From an uncultured Clostridia bacterium (GTDB lineage: Bacteria; Bacillota; Clostridia; Oscillospirales; Ruminococcaceae), in assembly GCA_947627205.1 (NCBI GenBank), contig CANQVE010000003.1, positions 58,789 through 122,788 of the forward strand: a stretch of DNA of 64,000 nt, written 5' to 3'. Numbering within the stretch: the first letter of the stretch is position 1; each line of letters begins with the position of its first letter. The notes under the pieces were generated by a model. That model worked only from the letters and a program-made list of their open reading frames with translations, searched no databases and had not been told where the DNA came from. Position numbers and translations under genes: made by a program. Below are positions 17,839 through 25,910 of the stretch, one piece after another.

Positions 17839-18953
17839 ACAAGTACAGATTTTGCGCGCCCTGTCATTTCGGGCTGGAGAAAACGCTCGAATTTGAGGTG
17901 AAAAAGATAGGCGGAGAGGAAATTTCGGTTTCCGACGGGAAAGTGTGCTTTTCAGGAACAGCGGAGACCTGCGCGAAAGCAAACGTTTTCTTCTCCGTTG
18001 CGGAGCGCGTTTATATCATACTCGGAGAATTTAAAGCGACAAATTACGACGACATTTTTTCGGGAATTGAAAAACTTCCGTTGTCCGAATTTATCGGAAG
18101 AAACGACGCTTTTCCGAATAACGGTCATTCGATAAATTCCGTGCTTAAAAGCATTCCCGCAGTACAAAAACGCGTAAAGCTGGCAATGGCGAGAAATTTA
18201 GGCAGGGCATACGGTCTTGAAAAAATGCCCGAAACGGGAAACGAATGTAAGATACGCTTTTCCATAATGAAAGATATGTTCTCGCTATATCTCGACACGA
18301 GCGGCGACGGACTTCATAAGCGCGGATACCGCGCCGTAGGAAACGCCGCGCCGATGAGAGAAACGCTCGCGGCGGGGATAGTCGACTTAGCGCGTGTAAG
18401 GGAAAGCGACCTTGTCTGCGATCCGTTCTGCGGTTCGGGAACGATACTTATAGAAAGTGCTCTGAAAGCGCTGGGTATAGCGCCGGGGCTGAAACGGCGC
18501 TTTGCGGGAGAGCGGTTTATGTTCATTCCCAAAAGCGCATGGAAAAATGCCCGCGAAGAAGCCCGCTCGCTTATAAAAGAGAGTTCCGATTTCAGGGCGG
18601 TAGGTTTCGACAGCGATCCCGAATGTGTAAAACTGACGCTTGAAAACGCTCAAAAAGCTGGCGTATCGAATTTTATTTCGGCAAAGGTACGCGATATCAA
18701 AGATTTTTCACGCTCGGAAATTCCCATGAAAATAATCACAAACCCGCCCTACGGCGAGAGGCTTTTAGATATAGAACAGGCTCGCAGTATATACAGAATA
18801 ATGGGCGAAAAACTTCTTCCTCTTGAGAATGATCAGCTTTATGTCATCACTTCCGACGAGGAGTTTGAAAAGCTGTTCGGAAAAAAGTGCGACAAAGACC
18901 GAAAGCTGTATAACGGAATGATAAAAGCTCGGCTTTACTCTTATTATAAGTAA
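17835..18953 (+). CDS. THUMP-domain class I RNA methyltransferase (RlmL N-domain / YpsC type)
   Basis: This 372-residue protein has an N-terminal ferredoxin-like/THUMP region (about 1-150) for RNA binding and a C-terminal Rossmann methyltransferase. SAM motif I is VCDPFCGSGTILIE, and the catalytic N6/N2 motif is TNPPYGERL. Relatives methylate guanine N2 of 23S rRNA or are annotated YpsC. The gene overlaps purD by 4 bp and is followed 1 bp later by the transglutaminase gene, so it sits in a purD-led operon. The specific target nucleotide cannot be decided. Confidence 0.88.
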   Translation: MNKYRFCAPCHFGLEKTLEFEVKKIGGEEISVSDGKVCFSGTAETCAKANVFFSVAERVYIILGEFKATNYDDIFSGIEKLPLSEFIGRNDAFPNNGHSINSVLKSIPAVQKRVKLAMARNLGRAYGLEKMPETGNECKIRFSIMKDMFSLYLDTSGDGLHKRGYRAVGNAAPMRETLAAGIVDLARVRESDLVCDPFCGSGTILIESALKALGIAPGLKRRFAGERFMFIPKSAWKNAREEARSLIKESSDFRAVGFDSDPECVKLTLENAQKAGVSNFISAKVRDIKDFSRSEIPMKIITNPPYGERLLDIEQARSIYRIMGEKLLPLENDQLYVITSDEEFEKLFGKKCDKDRKLYNGMIKARLYSYYK

Positions 18954-18954
18954 T

Positions 18955-21108
18955 ATGAAAAATCACTCTACCCCTGCATACCAAGGCGCGGAGCTGTTTT
19001 CCGCTCTGGTATTTACCTGCGCCATGAGCGCGGCGCTTATGTATACGATATGCAACAGCGTTGTCTTTCAGACAACGTGTATAATGACTGCGCTCACTTT
19101 CGGAATTTATATGGTGTTTTACGCGCTGAGAAAGAAAAAAGCGTATGCGTTTTTCGCGTTTCTGGCGTGCTTTTTTGCTGTCACCATTATGTTTTCGGTG
19201 TTTATACGGCTAAGCCGTGTAAGCCCTGTCGATTTTCTTTTCAGGGCTTCGGAATATTACGACACGGCTATGGCGGCGGCGTTTATTCCTCTTTTCTCGT
19301 TTATAATCGGATTTCCGACGGCATATTTCAGCGTTTATATTCCGCGCCCCGCGTTTTTGCTCCTGCCTGCGTTTATTCCGCTTCTGCTTTCGGCAAAGAC
19401 TTCAAACGGACTTCCCGCGGGATATGTTGTATTTATGGCGGTAGGATATGCGCTGGTCATACTCGGCGTTTCGCGCCCCGAATTTCCGAAAGAGAACGTT
19501 TATTTTGACGATAAGAAGTCACGGTTTGAGCGTCTGGGCGCTCTGGGAATTTTCGGGCTGGTCATAGCAGCCGTCATTTACTGCGTTCCGAGAAGCACCG
19601 AAACGCCTCTCGGCGATTATCTCGACAATGCATTTAAAGTCCGCTCGACGTTCTTTGCGGGAAACGGTCTTTCAAACTTTACAAACACAAGCAGTGTAAA
19701 CCACGGCTCAAACGTTCTGTCCGAGGACGTTTTGTTCTATGCGTCTGCGGATAAGCCGATGATAGTGGACCGCTGGTTTTTCGACGAATATAACGACGAC
19801 GGACACTGGACAGCTCATAAGGATTATACAACGGGCTGGACAAATTGGAAAACATATAAACAAAACTTAAACACCGCCGTTCTTTCCTCAAAACTGCGCA
19901 CTGCGGCGGACGACGGCAAACTTGCAGATTATGCCGACCTGCTTAAAACACTGCCTAAGATCCCCGAAGAATACTATTACAATACAAGACAGATGAGGAT
20001 ATTCATAGCCGACAACAGCAACACCCGCGTTGTGATACACCCGAATATGACCGTAGACGCAGTTATACGCGGCTATGACGACAAAATTTATCGGACGCTT
20101 ATGGATGAAATGTTTACCGACAGAAATTTCGGACAAAATGCGTCCTATACGCTCAGTTATTACGACCAGACGCCCAACAAAGCGCTTATAGACCTTTTCG
20201 GGCAGGTAGATATGGAAGAACTTCTTTCTGCGGCGGAAGAGGAGGGCGTTATCTCCGAAGATGAAAAAGAAGCGTTTCTGAGCGAAAGAAATCAGGCTTC
20301 GGAATATCTCGGGAAAACGCTTGAAGAGCCTATAAGTCCGAAAATCGTTGAGCTTGCAAATGAGATAACAGACGGGCTTTCTTCGGACTATGAAAAAGCG
20401 CTGGCTATAGAAAAATGGTTCGGCGAGGCAAGATTTGTATACGACCTCGATTTTATTCCGAGAGAAACGACCGCAGAATATTTCCTGTTTGAGAGCAGGC
20501 GCGGTATTTGCACGGACTTTGCTTCGGCGGCGGCTCTGCTTATGAGGGCGGCGGATATCCCGACGAGATACGGCGAGGGGTTCGTGCTTGATTCGGATAA
20601 TATGAATGAATACGGATATTATGCGGTAAAAGCCGCCGACGCCCATGCTTTTGCAATGGGATATATAGAGGGCTACGGCTGGCTCGAAATTGACGGAACA
20701 AAATATGCAATGGCTGTGGGCGAGGCAGAGGACAATTCCATAATTCCGTTTATTCTGCTTATTATCGCGGTAATTCTCGGAACATTGGCGTTTATTTTCA
20801 GAGAAAGGCTGGCGGAAGTGATATTTGCCGTTGGCATTTGTTTCAGGAGCGACAGGGGAAAAATACGCGCCGTTTATCTCAGGACAAGGAAACTTGCCTG
20901 CAAAATTGCAGACAAAGATCCGAAAAGCACAACTTCCGAAGAAGTGCGCGGTATAATCTCAAATTCGCTTATGCTCGGAACGGAAGCCGAAGAAATAACC
21001 TCTTCTGCGGACGCACTTTTCTATAATGATACCGTAGATCCGCGCGCAGGCAAGCTGTATGCCGACTATAAGAAAATAGTGAAAATGAAACGAAAAATGA
21101 GGAAGTGA
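18955..21108 (+). CDS. TgpA-like membrane transglutaminase-domain protein
   Basis: The 717-residue protein has about six membrane helices in its first 210 residues, then a long extracytoplasmic region carrying a transglutaminase-like core. The triad is C519 (RRGICTDFASAAA), H564 (DAHAFAMGY) and D580 (WLEIDGT). One further helix follows near 595-615, then a cytoplasmic tail. Such proteins are usually encoded with a DUF58 protein and a MoxR ATPase. The DUF58 gene follows 4 bp downstream, but no MoxR gene is present here. The substrate is unknown; protease or cross-linking activity is possible. No clear ribosome-binding site precedes the ATG, suggesting coupling to the methyltransferase. Confidence 0.85.
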   Translation: MKNHSTPAYQGAELFSALVFTCAMSAALMYTICNSVVFQTTCIMTALTFGIYMVFYALRKKKAYAFFAFLACFFAVTIMFSVFIRLSRVSPVDFLFRASEYYDTAMAAAFIPLFSFIIGFPTAYFSVYIPRPAFLLLPAFIPLLLSAKTSNGLPAGYVVFMAVGYALVILGVSRPEFPKENVYFDDKKSRFERLGALGIFGLVIAAVIYCVPRSTETPLGDYLDNAFKVRSTFFAGNGLSNFTNTSSVNHGSNVLSEDVLFYASADKPMIVDRWFFDEYNDDGHWTAHKDYTTGWTNWKTYKQNLNTAVLSSKLRTAADDGKLADYADLLKTLPKIPEEYYYNTRQMRIFIADNSNTRVVIHPNMTVDAVIRGYDDKIYRTLMDEMFTDRNFGQNASYTLSYYDQTPNKALIDLFGQVDMEELLSAAEEEGVISEDEKEAFLSERNQASEYLGKTLEEPISPKIVELANEITDGLSSDYEKALAIEKWFGEARFVYDLDFIPRETTAEYFLFESRRGICTDFASAAALLMRAADIPTRYGEGFVLDSDNMNEYGYYAVKAADAHAFAMGYIEGYGWLEIDGTKYAMAVGEAEDNSIIPFILLIIAVILGTLAFIFRERLAEVIFAVGICFRSDRGKIRAVYLRTRKLACKIADKDPKSTTSEEVRGIISNSLMLGTEAEEITSSADALFYNDTVDPRAGKLYADYKKIVKMKRKMRK

Positions 21109-21112
21109 GAAA

Positions 21113-22063
21113 ATGACGCACATAGGAAGCTATATACAGATATTATTGCTTAGCGCGGTATTTCTCATTTTCATAAGCGGAGATATGGGCTGGGCGCTTA
21201 TTTACACGGCGGGAGCGATAATCGTTATATCTGCCGTACTGCTGTTATTGTCGAAAAAGCATTTTTCCGTAAAACTTAATGAGCTTTCGGGAACGGCGAA
21301 TGTCGGCGAAAAAGTCGAGTTTGAAATAACGCTTAAAAAAACGGGCTTCTGCGTTTTGCCGTTTATTGAAATCTGCGTTGAAACAGGGAGCAGTATAAGG
21401 CTTAGAACGTCGCTTGTATTCAGAAATTCCGCCGTTGTAAAAGGGAGCTTTCGCGTAAACCACAGCGGGCTTAACAGGATAAAGCTGACGAACGTCATTG
21501 TCCGCGACTTTGCGGGACTTTTACAGCTTGATATACCGTTCGCCGAGGAAACGCAAAAAGGCGTTCTGCCGAAAAATGTCGATTATATCGGACCGGAGGT
21601 ATTTCCGAGCGTTCTGCCCGACGACAGCGGAGATACCGAAGAGGGAACGAGCGTTTTGAGAGGCGGGCTTCCCGGGTATGAACACAGAGAGTATGTGGCG
21701 GGAGATCCTTTAAGGAGAATTGATTATAAGCTGTCGGCAAAGAAAGATAAGCTGATGATAAGGCTTGATGAAAGCACGGGATATTCTTCGACAAACCTTT
21801 ATATAGAAAAGAACGGGCTTCCCGGGTGCTGTGACAATGCGTTTGCGCTTGCGGGAAAGCTGGTTATGCACGGAGGAACGGTCAAGATAACGCATAAAGA
21901 CGACAGCTTTACGGCTGCAACGCCCGAAACGCTTGTAAAAATGCGGGAGTGGCTGGCATTCAGAGAGTTTGCCGCAGACAGCGAAACGGAGTATTCCTTG
22001 CCCGAAGATACGAATGTTATTTTTTCGGGGAACGGAGAAGTCAGCGTAAGGGCTAAGTACTGA
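21113..22063 (+). CDS. DUF58-family protein
   Basis: The 316-residue protein has two N-terminal membrane segments (about 5-45), a beta-rich region and the DUF58 core motif GYEHREYVAGDPLRRIDYKLSA. The C-terminal part, normally VWA-like, is short. It is encoded directly behind the transglutaminase-like gene with AGGAAGTGAG as ribosome-binding site. DUF58 proteins work with TgpA-like and MoxR proteins in an envelope process that is poorly defined. The GAGGTTAGA-type repeat begins at the stop codon. Confidence 0.82.
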   Translation: MTHIGSYIQILLLSAVFLIFISGDMGWALIYTAGAIIVISAVLLLLSKKHFSVKLNELSGTANVGEKVEFEITLKKTGFCVLPFIEICVETGSSIRLRTSLVFRNSAVVKGSFRVNHSGLNRIKLTNVIVRDFAGLLQLDIPFAEETQKGVLPKNVDYIGPEVFPSVLPDDSGDTEEGTSVLRGGLPGYEHREYVAGDPLRRIDYKLSAKKDKLMIRLDESTGYSSTNLYIEKNGLPGCCDNAFALAGKLVMHGGTVKITHKDDSFTAATPETLVKMREWLAFREFAADSETEYSLPEDTNVIFSGNGEVSVRAKY

Positions 22064-22395
22064 TAGAGGTTAGAGGTTAGAAGATAGAGGCTAGAAACTG
22101 TTTCGAGCGGTGAACAACGTTTAACATCAAAACCGCCGTTCGGGCGGCGACACGAAAGTTTTTTGAAAAGGGATTCCAAAGGGAAAAAATTTTTTTCAAA
22201 AAATTTTTCCCCTTTGGCAGGGGCGCGGGGACGGAGTCCCCGCAAACGCGTTAGCAAGCGCATCAGATTAAATTCCTGCGGCATTTAATCTGGGGTGTGG
22301 GGAAAACAAGAGTTTTCCCCACATTGCCGTTTTAAAAACCGTGTTTTTAAAACGGCAATCCTAAAAGAGGTTTTGAGCGGGAGAGTTCCTAGGAA
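22064..22395 (+). repeat. R1 multi-hairpin repeat, most complete copy
   Basis: Consecutive hairpins run: H2, CCAAAGGG/CCCTTTGG (22176-22217) around A/T runs; H3, GCGGGGAC/GTCCCCGC (22225-22243); H4, CAGATTAAAT/ATTTAATCTG (22264-22292); H5, TGTGGGGAAAAC/GTTTTCCCCACA (22296-22323); H6, TTGCCGTTTTAAAA and its complement (about 22324-22358). It starts with GAGGTTAGA units. It fills the gap between the DUF58 and dacF genes, whose transcripts converge; no gene is seen in it. Confidence 0.8.
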
Positions 22396-22415
22396 ATGCA
22401 ACTACATAGGAGCTG

Positions 22416-23567
22416 TTACATTGAAATTATCTCGCTCAATATCAACCCCAGGCACCGCCCGAAGTCCATTCTCGGTATATCCTCGTTTGCTATGATGTCG
22501 GAGCGGAAAATCGCTGCGCCGTCGAGCGTTACGAGATATTCTCCCAGAAACTGACCTTTTTCAACGGGAGCTTCTGCCTGCTCTACAAACGTGTATTCAT
22601 ATTCGACTTTGCCTGCACTGCCTTTCGGTATCACACATTCAACGCCCTGCTGTTCAATTATGGGAACTATCTCCGATTTGGCTCCGCGCACGACCTTTAT
22701 CGGCAGGAGCTTTGAAGTGTCCTGCTCGGGAGTGAATTTCTGATAGTTGTCAAAGCCGTAGTCTAAAAGCTCCTCGCACCTGTCAAAGCGCTCCTCGTCG
22801 CTGTCACAGCCGAGCGCAACAGCTATATACCGCATGTCTTTTCTGTCGGCGCATACAGAAAGACAATATCCCGCGTTGTCCGTTGTTCCCGTTTTTCCGC
22901 CGACAATGCCGTTATAATATCTTACGAGCTTGTTTGTGTTTACAAGCTGTGTTTCTCCTCCGCGAAGATAGTCCAGCCATATCAGCCAATAGCTCCTCAA
23001 AACTTCGCAGTTCATAAGCTCGGCGGTTATTATTGCAATATCCCGCGCAGTCGAATAATGCCCGCTTTCGTCATATCCTACGCAGTTTGTATACCGTGTG
23101 TTTTTAAGCCCCAGCTCTTTCGCTCTTTCGTTCATCATTTTCACAAACGCCGCTTCGCTCCCTGCGATATGCTCCGCAAGGGCAATGCAGGCGTCGTTTG
23201 CCGAGCTTACAACAACCGCTTCTATAAGCTCCGCCGCAGACATCTCCTCTCCCGCTCTGAGCCAGATTACAGAGCCGTCTGCGTCAGAGGCGTTTACGGA
23301 GGCTTTTACTTTTTCATCCAGCGACATTTCTCCTCTGTTTAGCGCTTCAGCCACCAGCAAAAGCGTCATGGTCTTGGTTATGGAAGCCATAGGAAGTTTT
23401 TTGTCGGGATTTTTCGAGTAGATGACCTGGCCCGTGTTTGCCTCGAAAAGTATCTCGGCTTCTGCTCCGCTTGTTGTTTCGGCATAAGCCGAACTTCGCG
23501 GAATGATGATAATGATCATTAAAATTGCACACAGCAGACAGCATATCGTTCTTTTCATTTTCTTCAT
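22416..23567 (-). CDS. dacF: D-alanyl-D-alanine carboxypeptidase (PBP5/DacF type)
   Basis: This 383-residue exported penicillin-binding protein trims the terminal D-Ala of peptidoglycan stems. A signal peptide covers about residues 1-29 (cleavage near AYAE). Active-site motifs are complete: S62-x-x-K65 (SITK), S122-x-N124 (SAN) and K225-T-G. A C-terminal beta domain follows the catalytic part. AGAGGTGCG precedes the ATG. Length and motif spacing match the DacA/DacF group. The symbol dacF is a best guess, since dacA and dacB relatives look alike. It is transcribed toward the R1 repeat. Confidence 0.9.
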   Translation of the reverse strand: MKKMKRTICCLLCAILMIIIIIPRSSAYAETTSGAEAEILFEANTGQVIYSKNPDKKLPMASITKTMTLLLVAEALNRGEMSLDEKVKASVNASDADGSVIWLRAGEEMSAAELIEAVVVSSANDACIALAEHIAGSEAAFVKMMNERAKELGLKNTRYTNCVGYDESGHYSTARDIAIITAELMNCEVLRSYWLIWLDYLRGGETQLVNTNKLVRYYNGIVGGKTGTTDNAGYCLSVCADRKDMRYIAVALGCDSDEERFDRCEELLDYGFDNYQKFTPEQDTSKLLPIKVVRGAKSEIVPIIEQQGVECVIPKGSAGKVEYEYTFVEQAEAPVEKGQFLGEYLVTLDGAAIFRSDIIANEDIPRMDFGRCLGLILSEIISM

Positions 23568-23670
23568 ATCGCACCTCTTATAATGTACCGAATAAAACAG
23601 CTGTTGAAAAAATTATTTCCCAAAAATATTTATATATGCCTTGTCTTGATAATTATAACCACTGACCTAC

Positions 23671-23699
23671 TTGCAATTATCGCAGATTTGTGATATAAT
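23671..23699 (+). promoter_or_regulatory. Sigma-A promoter of the DUF2339 gene
   Basis: TTGCAA (23671-23676), 17 bp, TATAAT (23694-23699). The stretch TTTGTGATATAATTATTAT is identical to that of the dnaA promoter at 37449-37477. Confidence 0.8.
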
Positions 23700-23764
23700 T
23701 ATTATGGGGTAGTTTTTAAGGCTCCCGAAAACGTTTTTCTACCGTGTTTCAGAAAGGATAATTT

Positions 23765-25744
23765 ATGAACGATCGTAACGACCGACAGCAAAATTCGGTT
23801 TCTAGCGGCGAAATGTTCGTCGGACTGAATTTGCTGAGTAAAATAGGTGTCATATTTATAATCATAGGCGTTATAGCATTTTCCGCGACCTCGGGTTATT
23901 ATCTGAGCGGCGGAGTAAGAATGACACTGGTTATTTTTGTCGGCATTATAATGCTTATAGCGGGCGAGATATTCTACAGAAAAGGCTCGGTCATATTCGC
24001 AAACGCGCTTATTTACGGAGGAATTGCAGAGCTTTTCATCTCGGCTCTTATAGGAAAATTCGGCTTTCAAGTATTCGGCGGCGGAGGCGCGCAGTTTGTG
24101 GGACTGTTCGCGGCGGCGGCAGGATTTTTCCTGGCGAACCGCTATAAGTCAATGCCGCTCACTTTTGTTGCGCTTTTCTGCGGGTTGCTTCCGATATACG
24201 CCATAGATTCAAACTTTTCGGCTTGTATCTGCCTTTGCTGTCTAATCGCAGAACACGCCGCGGCGGCTGTCACGGCTTATAACAAGGACTACAGACCACT
24301 CAATGTCGCGGGCGCGGCTCTTATATGCTATGAAGCAATGATGGTCTCGACGCTGTTTTACGGGACTATGCGCGATGAGCTTAAAATGCCTGCAATTATA
24401 ATGATACTGTTTGTAATATGCGCGGGCTTTATTTATATGAGCGGCGCGCTTTTAAACGGCGCTCACAGCGACGGCGCGCTTTCGGCTTCGGAAATTGCCG
24501 TTGTAATAACAACGCAGGCTTTTCTGATCTTCTTTGCTAACGCAAATCTTTATTTCGCATTCGGAAAAACCGTTGACCTTGTCGCAATGATAGTTTTGGC
24601 GCTTATCTACCTCGTCTGCGTTATAGGATTTTCACTGAGGTTTTCTTCAAAATGCATGGCGTCGAATGTGTTTATAAATCTTCTGCTTGCGACGGCGGCA
24701 TTCTCCGTTCTTACGCTTTTAACAGGCGAAGCTAATTATTATGCTATGCACGGCCTCGCGGCGGCAGTGCTTATTGTCGGTGTTCTTATCGAAAGGAATA
24801 TGCTTAAAGTCTGGGGATATGTGCTTCTGGGAATTGCAGAAGTAGATTTCTTTATACAGATAGGAATAAACCGCTTTAACGTCATATTCGGAAACGAAGT
24901 TAACTATCTCAATAATACGATAATGTATATCGTAAATATAGCCGTCTGGCTCGGAATAATGATATTCTACATCATAAGAAAGAATACCGACGGTATAATA
25001 TTTAAGGTCTATGCATGCTTTGCGCTTTTCAACACGGGAGTTCTTCTTAGCGTTATAGCCTATAACGATATGTTCCGCGAGCTTATGGGCACGGGAATGA
25101 ACAGAGGATTTGCAACGCTTATCGTTGTTCTTGTGTGCGCATGCCTGTGGCAGATATTAGGATTTACGTCGGGAAAGATGAGATCCCTCGAAGAGGCAAG
25201 TATGCCCGCTTCATTGTCGTTTTACGGTGTGGGACTTCTGTTCCTCGGAATAGCGAACATAATCCGCTCATCGGCAAACAGAAACGAGATAATGCTCGAC
25301 GGGCTGATGATAGCAATAACCATAGCGGTAAACGTTATTTCGGTGCTTGCTGTTCTGGATATCACAAAGCAGATAAGCGAAAAAGCTCCAAAATTTGCAA
25401 AGGCAGTCGGTCTTATCGTTTCTCTCTACGGAGTTATGACGCTTACGACCATTCTCGGAACAAACAACTTTGTCAGATTTACAAGCTATATCGTAAGCAT
25501 AATTTACATAGTCACCGCGGCGGTCTGGATCTTTATAGGGTTTAAAAAGCTGAACGCCCTGCTCAGACGCTTCGGGCTTGCGCTGGCGCTGTTAGTCTCG
25601 GTTAAGCTGTTTTTGTTCGACTTTATACAAGAGGACGCCATGATAAGAACTATCTTGTTCATCGGCTTCGGCGTTACGCTCCTCGGAATAGGTCTGGGAT
25701 ACGGAACGGCAGAACTTAAACTAAGACAAAACAATAAAAAATAG
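23765..25744 (+). CDS. DUF2339-like polytopic membrane protein
   Basis: The 659-residue protein is almost entirely hydrophobic, with about 18-20 predicted membrane helices and no large soluble domain. The opening LLSKIGVIFIIIGVIAFSATSGYYLSGGVRM fits DUF2339-type proteins (one helix, a short loop, then an Arg-containing second helix). No catalytic motif is visible and the function of the family is unknown. GAAAGGATAATTTATG supplies the ribosome-binding site. It has its own promoter and precedes secDF, which has another. Confidence 0.75.
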   Translation: MNDRNDRQQNSVSSGEMFVGLNLLSKIGVIFIIIGVIAFSATSGYYLSGGVRMTLVIFVGIIMLIAGEIFYRKGSVIFANALIYGGIAELFISALIGKFGFQVFGGGGAQFVGLFAAAAGFFLANRYKSMPLTFVALFCGLLPIYAIDSNFSACICLCCLIAEHAAAAVTAYNKDYRPLNVAGAALICYEAMMVSTLFYGTMRDELKMPAIIMILFVICAGFIYMSGALLNGAHSDGALSASEIAVVITTQAFLIFFANANLYFAFGKTVDLVAMIVLALIYLVCVIGFSLRFSSKCMASNVFINLLLATAAFSVLTLLTGEANYYAMHGLAAAVLIVGVLIERNMLKVWGYVLLGIAEVDFFIQIGINRFNVIFGNEVNYLNNTIMYIVNIAVWLGIMIFYIIRKNTDGIIFKVYACFALFNTGVLLSVIAYNDMFRELMGTGMNRGFATLIVVLVCACLWQILGFTSGKMRSLEEASMPASLSFYGVGLLFLGIANIIRSSANRNEIMLDGLMIAITIAVNVISVLAVLDITKQISEKAPKFAKAVGLIVSLYGVMTLTTILGTNNFVRFTSYIVSIIYIVTAAVWIFIGFKKLNALLRRFGLALALLVSVKLFLFDFIQEDAMIRTILFIGFGVTLLGIGLGYGTAELKLRQNNKK

Positions 25745-25746
25745 TC

Positions 25747-25775
25747 TTGACTATTTTGATGATTTGTGTTATAAT
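25747..25775 (+). promoter_or_regulatory. Sigma-A promoter of secDF
   Basis: TTGACT (25747-25752), 17 bp, TATAAT (25770-25775), about 135 bp ahead of the start codon. The leader carries a hairpin, GAAAAGTTTGCC (25790-25801) with GGCAACTTTTC (25830-25840), with one bulged T. Confidence 0.75.
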
Positions 25776-25910
25776 AATATAGCCTGTTTGAAAAGTTTGC
25801 CTTTTTGACGGAAATTATCGGACCGAAACGGCAACTTTTCACATTACAGCCCGTATAAGCTGTATTTGATAATTAAAAGACGTAAAAATTTCTGAAACGG
25901 AGTGAAAATA

